DNA of 12,618 nucleotides, taken from contig CAJXXO010000046.1 in the NCBI GenBank assembly GCA_913062655.1, positions 1-12,618 of the forward strand. Direction: 5' to 3'. This document shows positions 6,696 to 12,618 of the stretch, piece after piece. Below the pieces are notes generated by a model. It searched no databases, was not told the DNA's origin, and was given only the letters and a program-made list of their open reading frames with translations. The position numbers and the translations under genes were made by a program. The stretch comes from an uncultured Bacteroidota bacterium (GTDB lineage Bacteria; Bacteroidota; Bacteroidia; Chitinophagales; S012-47). Numbering within the stretch: the first letter of the stretch is position 1; every line of letters starts with the position of its first letter.

Positions 6696-7298
6696 TTACG
6701 GCAACCACTTAATGGTACAACCAATGGCTTTCGTCTCAGCAGGAGAGGGGCTTTCCCCCGCTTTTACGGCTGCTATGGCGTCCTCCAAATAGGTCTTATC
6801 CACCGCATCTGCATCCATCGGGCTATCATCTATTGCGCCAATGTAGTGCACGGTAAAGGTTCCATTACCTTCTGTTGCAAGCAGGTAAACGTGTGGTGTT
6901 TTAGTAGCGCCATAAGTTCGGGCAATTTCCTGGGTTTCATCTACCAGATATGGAAAGGTGTAGCCCTTCTCGGCTGCTCTTTCTTGCATTTTGGGAAATG
7001 CATCTTCTGGCACCCGGTTGGGGTCATTGGGGTTGATGGCCACCACGGGAAAACCTTCACTCGCATAGGCCTTATCCAATGCGATGATGCGCTGCTCATA
7101 AGCTTTGGCATAGGGACAATGGTTACAAGTGAAAATAACGATCACGCCCTCTTCATCAGCGTAATCGGTGAGGCTCACCATCTTGCCGTCCACGTTTTTC
7201 AAGGTGAAATTGCGGGCCTGATCACCCACACTATATCCTTGCGCCAAAAGCGACAAAGAAATCAAGGAAAGGAAAACAACACTCAAAAGATTCTTCAT
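6696..7298 (-). CDS. Exported thioredoxin-fold protein of the AhpC/TSA (redoxin) family
   Basis: A 200-residue protein. A signal peptide (MKNLLSVVFLSLISLSLLAQ) is probably cut near residue 20, so the protein acts outside the cytoplasm. The thioredoxin-like domain shows GDQARNFTL with NVDGK, the strand VIVIFTCNHCPYAKAYEQR with the redox pair C58/C61 (CNHC), VAINPNDPN, and the cis-Pro loop TKTPHVYLL (P135). It ends in GCTIKW with C194, a C-terminal motif I associate with this redoxin subgroup. CNHC is unlike the WCGPC of thioredoxin and the single peroxidatic Cys of AhpC, so the reaction (disulfide reduction, metal chaperoning or peroxide reduction) is not fixed. It starts 3 nt after the tlpA-like gene, so the two are almost surely co-transcribed and may act as redox partners. 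Confidence 0.88.
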   Translation of the reverse strand: MKNLLSVVFLSLISLSLLAQGYSVGDQARNFTLKNVDGKMVSLTDYADEEGVIVIFTCNHCPYAKAYEQRIIALDKAYASEGFPVVAINPNDPNRVPEDAFPKMQERAAEKGYTFPYLVDETQEIARTYGATKTPHVYLLATEGNGTFTVHYIGAIDDSPMDADAVDKTYLEDAIAAVKAGESPSPAETKAIGCTIKWLP

Positions 7299-7301
7299 AG
7301 T

Positions 7302-7784
7302 CTATTCCATTAAAGGGTCTATAATGTCATGTAACGAGGAAAGCGTGAATTCCCGTTCATAAAAAGCACGGTATCCACTCGCTGGGTGATATACGAGGGT
7401 AGCAGGAATGGCCCCCGACCACTCCTCGGCTATGGCCGGGATAAATACATTCGGGTCTTTCTCATTCAGCAACCAAGTCCTTGCACTAAGGGCTTGCTTT
7501 TCCAGAAATTGGTCAACCATGGACAACTCCTTGGGGCGGTTCACTGATACGAAGATCAAGGAAAAGGCTTGATCCTTGTAATGGTCAGCCAATGCCTGAA
7601 AGTATGGCATCTCTTTGATACAAGGCTTACACCAGGTTGCCCAGAAATTGATCACATAAACGGTGTCATGTTTTGACGTTGCCAATGCGGTTACAGTTTC
7701 CGTAGACACCATTCGGGTTTGTCCATACAGTTGAGCTGATGCCCATATCAATAGCACTACAAGGGTACCGCGTGTAATTGCCAT
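7302..7784 (-). CDS. TlpA/ResA-like extracytoplasmic thiol-disulfide oxidoreductase
   Basis: A 160-residue protein. An N-terminal signal or anchor (hydrophobic core about residues 7-20, ending LYGQ) precedes a thioredoxin domain with NFWATWCKPCIKEMP; C52 and C55 form the WCKPC site and P127 (GAIPATLVY) is the cis-Pro. Proteins of this group keep cysteines of exported proteins reduced, notably for cytochrome c and oxidase maturation; the exact client here is inferred only. The domain is short and lacks a clear ResA-type central insertion. The ATG at 7784 (MAITRG) gives a compact signal peptide; an open frame up to 7826 would prefix a second hydrophobic stretch and is less likely. It is the first gene of the minus-strand cluster and diverges from the peptidase genes across 155 nt. 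A weak -7-like element on the minus strand at 7814-7821 may drive it, but no good -33 was found. Confidence 0.88.
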   Translation of the reverse strand: MAITRGTLVVLLIWASAQLYGQTRMVSTETVTALATSKHDTVYVINFWATWCKPCIKEMPYFQALADHYKDQAFSLIFVSVNRPKELSMVDQFLEKQALSARTWLLNEKDPNVFIPAIAEEWSGAIPATLVYHPASGYRAFYEREFTLSSLHDIIDPLME

Positions 7785-7886
7785 AAGCAGAAAAATGAAA
7801 CGAAAGATAACGACAAATATTATCACATTTCAGTGTGCTGGTCTTCAGTGTTATGGGTATGCAAAGGGTAGGTAAGTGTTTTTCTA

Positions 7887-7916
7887 TTTGTGTATAAGAA
7901 TGTTTTTTTATCTTTG
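7887..7916 (+). promoter_or_regulatory. Bacteroidota-type sigma-A promoter for the prolyl oligopeptidase pair
   Basis: TTTG at 7887-7890 and TATCTTTG at 7909-7916 fit the Bacteroidota consensus TTTG / TAnnTTTG, with an 18-bp spacer. Transcription would start near 7922-7925, leaving a leader of about 15-18 nt before the ATG at 7940, with no Shine-Dalgarno site, as is common in this phylum. The region 7785-7939 holds nothing else that I can identify apart from this element and a weak candidate on the other strand. Confidence 0.65.
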
Positions 7917-7939
7917 AATGCGTATACCAGAAGAATCAT

Positions 7940-10003
7940 ATGAAATACCCCAAGTCATCAGATGCTGCTGGCACATCCTGGAGGCATACCGCCACTCAGC
8001 CGTTTAGGCCCTATCCGAATAGTCAAAGGGGACAAGAGAAAACCGAACTGCATGGCCTGTCCATCCCGGATCCCTACAGGTGGTTGGAGCAAAGTGATGA
8101 TAAAAAAACACAGGCGTGGGTTGCCCAACAGAATCAATATACCCAGGCTTACCTGGAAGCGCATGCTAAAACAGTGCGGGCGCAGCTACAGCAGCGCTAT
8201 AAAAAGTATGTATCCTTCATAAAGCATTCCTTACCTAGCGTTCGAGGCGACTATCACTTTGAACTGCGAAGGCTGCCTGGGTATGAGCAACCGCTCCTGA
8301 TTGTCGAAGAGGGGAATGACTTTCAACTACTCTTCGATCCCACACAGGAAAATGCCGAAGGCCATGCGCAAATACTGGACTTTGAACCGAGCCACAACGG
8401 AGCGTGGGTCGCTGTGCAATGGGCAGTAGCCGGGAGCGATCATCGCCATTGGGGTATTGTAGAAACCTCCACCGGCCAACGCGTATACACCGGGGCGGAG
8501 ACGCTTCGATTTACCAACTTCTGCTGGGATGAGCACGGGGTCTATTTTATGGTATGGGACAATGAGTCTACATGCCGGCTACAGTACCTGACGGTGGAAA
8601 ATGGTGCATTTGACGTACAGACAGCTTTTACCTGTACCGACCTTAAGTGGGACTATTGCCAATTGTCGGTAGCGCCAAGCGGACAGTATATCCTCATCGA
8701 AGCTTTTCAGGGTACACTTGGCAATACCTTGTGGTGCTGGGATAAAAACAGTACTGAAGCAACTTGTCTCGAAAGCACAGTAAAGGGTTTTACTGAAGTA
8801 GTGGGCTTTTTCCAACAGGAGGTCTACCTGCGTTCCAATAAAACGGCCTTGAATTTCTCATTGCAGGCCAGGCATTTAGAGACGGGACAGACAAGAGAGA
8901 TACTAGCGGAGCAGGAAAAGGCTGTTTTGGAACGGGTTATCCCTTTGTCCAAAGGTTTTGTTGCTTGTTATCAAGAAGAGGCAGTGCATCGCCTGATTCA
9001 TTTTGACTGGGACGGTCAGGTAGGCCGTCCAATTGACTTACCGCCTTTTACCGCTATCAGTGGTGTAGCTGTCGTACCCGATAGTGATGCTTTCTATCTC
9101 ACCCTTTCCAGCTTCACACACCCTGAATGGGTGTACTTATACACACCCTACCAACTGCAACCCGTGGCAACGCCTGAGATTCCGGGATTTCACGTGCCAC
9201 TTACGGTAAGCCAGGAGCAATACGTGAGCTTCGATGGTGCCACGGTGTCTTTATTTGTCATTCACAAGGAAGGGCTCTCACGAAAACAACCCCATCCATG
9301 TTACCTCTATGGCTATGGTGGGTTTGGTATGAGTATGCTACCGAGTCTGCGGTTGGGGTGGTTGCCATTTCTGGAAGCAGGAGGGGTAGTGGTAGTCGCC
9401 CACATCCGCGGGGGAAGTGAGCAAGGCCGACATTGGCATGAAGCGGGCCGGGGAAAGCAAAAGCATGTGGTATTCAAAGACTTCATTGCAGCAGCAGAAC
9501 ACCTTATCGATAACAAGTGGACCACCTCCCAGCAACTGATCATAGGCGGCCGGTCCAACGGAGGCCTGTTGGTAGGAAGCGTCATGACGCAGCGACCAGA
9601 ATTGGCCGCAGTCGCTTTGCCGGGCTCCGGCCTGATGGATATGCTTCGTTACGAGCAATTCACCGTTGGGCATTTCTGGACGGATGAGTTTGGATCGGTA
9701 GCCAATGAAGAAGATTTTCAACAATTACGCACCTTCTCCCCTTTGCACAATATAAAACCCGACACCCACTATCCGGCTACCTTTATTACCACTGGCGATA
9801 AGGACGACCGCGTAGTACCTGCACACAGCTATAAGTTTGCCGCCAGCCTGCAGTATCATCAGGCGGGCAAAGCGCCAATTTTGCTCCGGGTAGCCCGTCA
9901 GGCGGGGCATGGCAAAGGCAAACCCATGTCGGAGATGATTGAAGAACAAGCTGACCAATGGAGCTTTGTATTCAGCCAATTGGGCTTGACACTTCCCGAG
10001 TGA
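7940..10003 (+). CDS. Prolyl oligopeptidase, family S9A, no signal peptide (first of tandem pair)
   Basis: A 687-residue serine peptidase cleaving short peptides after proline. The N-terminal part starts with the family motif IPDPYRWLE (about residues 42-50), followed by a divergent beta-propeller (about 70-400) and an alpha/beta-hydrolase domain. The catalytic triad is S539 in GRSNGGLL, D622 in DKDDRVVP and H657 in QAGHGKGKP. W580 (GHFWTDEFG) matches the tryptophan that stacks on the substrate proline in pig prolyl oligopeptidase. GRSNGG replaces the commoner GGSNGG. There is no signal peptide or lipobox, and eight cysteines are present, so a cytoplasmic location is inferred. The ATG at 7940 fits the promoter 24 nt upstream. 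The paralogue follows after 39 nt on the same strand; the two are similar in the catalytic domain and poorly so in the propeller. Confidence 0.94.
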   Translation: MKYPKSSDAAGTSWRHTATQPFRPYPNSQRGQEKTELHGLSIPDPYRWLEQSDDKKTQAWVAQQNQYTQAYLEAHAKTVRAQLQQRYKKYVSFIKHSLPSVRGDYHFELRRLPGYEQPLLIVEEGNDFQLLFDPTQENAEGHAQILDFEPSHNGAWVAVQWAVAGSDHRHWGIVETSTGQRVYTGAETLRFTNFCWDEHGVYFMVWDNESTCRLQYLTVENGAFDVQTAFTCTDLKWDYCQLSVAPSGQYILIEAFQGTLGNTLWCWDKNSTEATCLESTVKGFTEVVGFFQQEVYLRSNKTALNFSLQARHLETGQTREILAEQEKAVLERVIPLSKGFVACYQEEAVHRLIHFDWDGQVGRPIDLPPFTAISGVAVVPDSDAFYLTLSSFTHPEWVYLYTPYQLQPVATPEIPGFHVPLTVSQEQYVSFDGATVSLFVIHKEGLSRKQPHPCYLYGYGGFGMSMLPSLRLGWLPFLEAGGVVVVAHIRGGSEQGRHWHEAGRGKQKHVVFKDFIAAAEHLIDNKWTTSQQLIIGGRSNGGLLVGSVMTQRPELAAVALPGSGLMDMLRYEQFTVGHFWTDEFGSVANEEDFQQLRTFSPLHNIKPDTHYPATFITTGDKDDRVVPAHSYKFAASLQYHQAGKAPILLRVARQAGHGKGKPMSEMIEEQADQWSFVFSQLGLTLPE

Positions 10004-10042
10004 CTTTTTGGCTATTTTTACGATCTAATCAATTCCGATCGT

Positions 10043-12172
10043 ATGAAACGTCTGATCTTAGCCGCCTCCGTAGCGGTACTGCTATGGCAGTGTGACACCC
10101 AAAAAGAAGAAACACCCATGTTGAATTACCCGGAAACGAAGAAAGTAGGGGTAGTGGATACCTATTTTGGTACACCTGTACCCGATCCCTACCGTTGGTT
10201 AGAAGATGACCGGTCAGCAGAGACAGAAGCCTGGGTAAAGGCACAAAATGAAGTTACCTTCGGCTATCTCAATAGCATACCCTATAAGGATGACATCAAG
10301 CAGCGGCTGGAGGCCTTGTGGAACTATCCCAAGCGTTCTGCGCCCCGCAAAGACGGTGGTTACTACTTTTTTTACACCAATAACGGGCTGCAGAATCAAT
10401 ATGTCCTCAATAAACAAGATGATCTGGATAGCGACCCCGAGGTATTCATCGATCCCAATACATGGTCGGAAGATGGTACGGTAACGTTAGCTGGGTTCAA
10501 TGTAAAAGATGATGGTACCTATGCCGCCTATGGTATTCAGCGCAGTGGTTCCGACTGGGTAGATTACCAGGTGATGAGCATGGAAAATCGCCAGGATGTG
10601 GGTGATACCATTCGCTGGATCAAGTTTGGAGGGGTAAGCTGGTTTGAAGATGGATTCTTTTATAGCCGTTTTCCTGCACCGGAAGAGGGAGCCGAATACT
10701 CTTCGCAAAACCAAAACCAAGCGGTGTACTACCACAAGTTGGGAGAACCACAATCAGCCGATAAGCTGATCTACGAAGATCCGACCAAGCCACTGCAATA
10801 CAAGTTTGCCGGTACTACCGAGGATGAGCACTTTCTCATCCTGAACCTAAGTGAGGGTACCAGTGGCAATCGGTTGGCCATTAAAGACCTAACCCAAGGT
10901 ATGGATGCCCCATTTGTATTCCTTAATGAGGGATTCGAAAATGACCACTCCATCATTGATCATATAAATGGTGATTTGCTAATCTATACCAACCTGAATG
11001 CCCCTAATTATCGACTGGTGAAGGTGGATGCGGCCAATCCTACTACTGACAATTGGGTGGATGTATTGCCAAACCAGGAGGATAAAGTGCTTTCAAGTGT
11101 ACGCGTTCTAAAAGGCAATCAATTGCTGGTACAATACATGGAAGATGCCAGCGACTACTTATATATCTACGATTATGACGGCAACCTGAAGAAAGAGATT
11201 GCATTGCCGACCATTGGTTCTGTAGGTGGCGTCAGCACGGACAAGGAGGATGATTTCTTCTTCTATTCCTTTACGTCATTCACCTACCCGTCCGTTATCT
11301 ACAAGTACGATCTCAATACCAATGCGCAAGAGGTGTTTTTCCAGCCGGAGTTGAAGTTCAACCCGGATGACTATGAGACGAAGCAGGTCTTTTTTGAAAG
11401 CAAGGATGGTACACAGGTGCCGATGTTCCTTACCATGAAGAAAGGCCTGGAGCTGGACGGTCAGCGTCCGACTTACCTGTATGCCTATGGCGGTTTCAAC
11501 ATCAGTCTGACCCCTTCCTTCAATCCTTCCAACTTGATCTTGATGGATCAAGGTGGGGTATATGCCCTGGCTAACCTTCGCGGTGGTGGTGAGTATGGCG
11601 AAGCCTGGCACAAGGCGGGTATGCTGCAAAACAAACAAAATGTGTTTGATGACTTCATTGCTGCCGGAGAATATCTGATCAATGAAAAGTACACCTCCAG
11701 TGATAAACTGGCCATTGCCGGTGGCTCCAATGGTGGATTATTGGTAGGTGCTTGCATGACACAGCGACCAGAACTGTTCGCGGTCGCCTTTCCTGCCGTA
11801 GGTGTAATGGACATGCTGCGCTTCCACAAGTTTACCGTTGGCTTTGGTTGGGTAGTGGAGTATGGCTCCAGTGATAATGAAGAGGATTTCAAGAATTTGT
11901 ATGCTTATTCACCATTGCATAACCTGGAAGAAGGCGTGGAATATCCCGCCACTATGGTCACCACCGCTGATCATGATGACCGCGTGGTGCCGGCACACTC
12001 TTTTAAGTTTGCCGCTACGCTGCAGGAAAAACATGCCGGAGAAAATCCGGTACTGATCCGTATTGAAACGAAAGCCGGACACGGTGGCGGAAAACCGGTA
12101 TCGATGATCATTGAAGAACAGGCCGATAAATGGGCCTTTATGTTCAAGAATACGAATGTCGATTACAAATAA
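10043..12172 (+). CDS. Prolyl oligopeptidase, family S9A, probable lipoprotein (second of tandem pair)
   Basis: A 709-residue prolyl oligopeptidase. A short signal sequence (MKRLILAASVAVLLWQ) ends at C17, a probable lipid-modified Cys, although Gln at -1 is not a standard lipobox. The N-terminus then has VPDPYRWLEDD, a full-length propeller and the peptidase domain. The triad is S562 in GGSNGGLL, D645 in DHDDRVVP and H680 in KAGHGGGKP; W603 (GFGWVVEYG) is the proline-stacking Trp. Sequence is close to typical bacterial exported enzymes, closer than the upstream copy. Only two cysteines occur, C17 and one next to the catalytic loop (GACMTQ). It probably degrades proline-containing peptides in the periplasm or at the cell surface. 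It lies 39 nt after the first copy; a poor -7-like TATTTTTA at 10013-10020 is the only candidate internal promoter. A strong terminator follows the stop codon. Confidence 0.95.
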   Translation: MKRLILAASVAVLLWQCDTQKEETPMLNYPETKKVGVVDTYFGTPVPDPYRWLEDDRSAETEAWVKAQNEVTFGYLNSIPYKDDIKQRLEALWNYPKRSAPRKDGGYYFFYTNNGLQNQYVLNKQDDLDSDPEVFIDPNTWSEDGTVTLAGFNVKDDGTYAAYGIQRSGSDWVDYQVMSMENRQDVGDTIRWIKFGGVSWFEDGFFYSRFPAPEEGAEYSSQNQNQAVYYHKLGEPQSADKLIYEDPTKPLQYKFAGTTEDEHFLILNLSEGTSGNRLAIKDLTQGMDAPFVFLNEGFENDHSIIDHINGDLLIYTNLNAPNYRLVKVDAANPTTDNWVDVLPNQEDKVLSSVRVLKGNQLLVQYMEDASDYLYIYDYDGNLKKEIALPTIGSVGGVSTDKEDDFFFYSFTSFTYPSVIYKYDLNTNAQEVFFQPELKFNPDDYETKQVFFESKDGTQVPMFLTMKKGLELDGQRPTYLYAYGGFNISLTPSFNPSNLILMDQGGVYALANLRGGGEYGEAWHKAGMLQNKQNVFDDFIAAGEYLINEKYTSSDKLAIAGGSNGGLLVGACMTQRPELFAVAFPAVGVMDMLRFHKFTVGFGWVVEYGSSDNEEDFKNLYAYSPLHNLEEGVEYPATMVTTADHDDRVVPAHSFKFAATLQEKHAGENPVLIRIETKAGHGGGKPVSMIIEEQADKWAFMFKNTNVDYK

Positions 12173-12176
12173 CATG

Positions 12177-12205
12177 AAAGCCTCGCACAAAGCGGGGCTT
12201 TTTTT
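12177..12205 (+). terminator. Intrinsic terminator after the prolyl oligopeptidase pair
   Basis: The stem aaagcctcgc (12177-12186) pairs with gcggggcttt (12192-12201) over 10 bp with one G-U wobble. The loop is 5 nt (acaaa), and a run of seven T ends at 12205. It starts 5 nt after the stop of the second peptidase gene and separates it from the next gene. Confidence 0.9.
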
Positions 12206-12238
12206 ATGCTATGCCACTTGGGTCTGCATCTAATGGAC

Positions 12239-12618
12239 ATGAAACGATGGCTATTGCTGTGTTGGTTGGCTGGACTCACAGTGTCAGGTTTGGGTCAGGC
12301 TCTGTATTGGTCCAAGGGCGACCATTTGGCGAACTGGATTGTGGCAGATTCCTACAGCTATGTTTTATACGATACCTTGTCGCTTACGCTTCATAATCCT
12401 TATCCCGATACACTGCATATCCGGAGCATTGAACTGCCTGGTGGGACACCTGTGGATCCACCCCGATATATAGCTACAAACGATAGTCAACGAATCAGCG
12501 TAGCCGTACAATACTATGGTGTAGGAGAGGGGGTTCGTATTTACGACCACAGAGTAACGGTAAGGGGTAATCTGCATGTACCTGTAGTCTCCCAATTTGT
12601 AGTACTGGTGAATACAGA
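12239..12618 (+). CDS. Exported protein, possibly DUF1573-like (3' end outside window)
   Basis: An open frame of 126 codons runs off the right edge. It begins MKRWLLLCWLAGLTVSGLGQ, a good signal peptide with cleavage likely before or after Q20; the Cys at position 8 is inside the core and is not a lipobox. The mature part is beta-rich with LTLHNPYPDTLHIRSIELP, then a loop and RISVAVQYYGVGEGVRIYDH, ending in VTVRG. The order of a short strand with an 'N..PDTL.I' turn, a Pro-rich loop and a 'V...Y' strand resembles DUF1573 Ig-like domains common in Bacteroidota, but the match is by pattern only. An ATG at 12233 (two codons earlier) is an alternative start. It lies 33 nt downstream of the terminator, so it is expected to have its own promoter; none is obvious in the gap. 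Confidence 0.75.
   Translation, partial: MKRWLLLCWLAGLTVSGLGQALYWSKGDHLANWIVADSYSYVLYDTLSLTLHNPYPDTLHIRSIELPGGTPVDPPRYIATNDSQRISVAVQYYGVGEGVRIYDHRVTVRGNLHVPVVSQFVVLVNT

Noticed and set aside
6417..7313. A 298-codon open frame on the + strand across alkB and the redoxin gene
   Set aside because: It is antisense to two well-supported genes, crosses their junction, has no recognisable domain and a Cys/His/Ile composition typical of a shadow frame.
7958..8222. Short open frames on both strands inside the first peptidase gene
   Set aside because: They are shadows of the peptidase frame, without motifs or start signals.
10013..10020. TATTTTTA as a promoter -7 element for the second peptidase gene
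   Set aside because: The final G of the consensus is missing and the nearest TTG is 24 bp upstream, outside the usual spacing; read-through from the promoter at 7887 is simpler.
12211..12396. Short + strand open frame just after the terminator
   Set aside because: It overlaps the start of the signal-peptide-bearing frame at 12239 in another frame and has no protein-like features.

Overview
The window looks like chromosomal DNA from an aerobic member of the Bacteroidota, probably a Cytophagales-type bacterium. The evidence is the order of the cytochrome oxidase genes (coxA, ctaB, two subunit III genes, subunit IV, a SCO-like gene, DUF420, a small CxxC membrane protein), the near absence of Shine-Dalgarno sites, a good Bacteroidota-type promoter (TTTG, 18 bp, TAnnTTTG) at 7887-7916, and protein sequences typical of that phylum. 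No RNA gene, insertion sequence, CRISPR array or phage gene was seen, and no gene-free stretch exceeds 300 bases. The longest gap is the divergent promoter region 7785-7939.

Region 1 (1-4506, + strand) is the 3' part of an aa3-type cytochrome c oxidase operon. It holds the end of coxA, heme O synthase (ctaB), two different subunit III genes, subunit IV, a SCO/SenC-like thioredoxin-fold protein, a DUF420 membrane protein and a small exported CxxC membrane protein. Spacing is tight (4 to 49 nt, two overlaps), which implies one transcript for catalytic subunits, heme modification and assembly factors. Two things stand out: the SCO-like protein lacks the usual copper-binding set, and the first ~60-90 bases are a repeat that does not look like coxA.

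Region 2 (4497-7784, - strand) converges on the oxidase operon with a 10-bp overlap at the 3' ends. In transcription order it reads: a TlpA-like thiol-disulfide protein, a second exported thioredoxin-fold protein with a CNHC site, an AlkB-type membrane di-iron hydroxylase, and the tRNA uridine-34 hydroxylase TrhO. Gaps of 3, 46 and 41 nt make an operon possible.

Region 3 (7887-12205, + strand) has a recognisable promoter, two tandem prolyl oligopeptidases of family S9A and a strong intrinsic terminator. The first enzyme has no signal peptide and eight cysteines. The second looks like an exported lipoprotein and has only one cysteine besides the lipobox one. They look like paralogues used in different compartments.

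Region 4 (12239-12618, + strand) is the 5' part of an exported protein, possibly DUF1573-like, cut by the window edge.

Most of the window is ordinary core and peripheral metabolism. The best leads are the non-canonical SCO-like protein, the uncharacterised CxxC protein at the end of the oxidase operon, the odd left edge, and the thiol/hydroxylase cluster.
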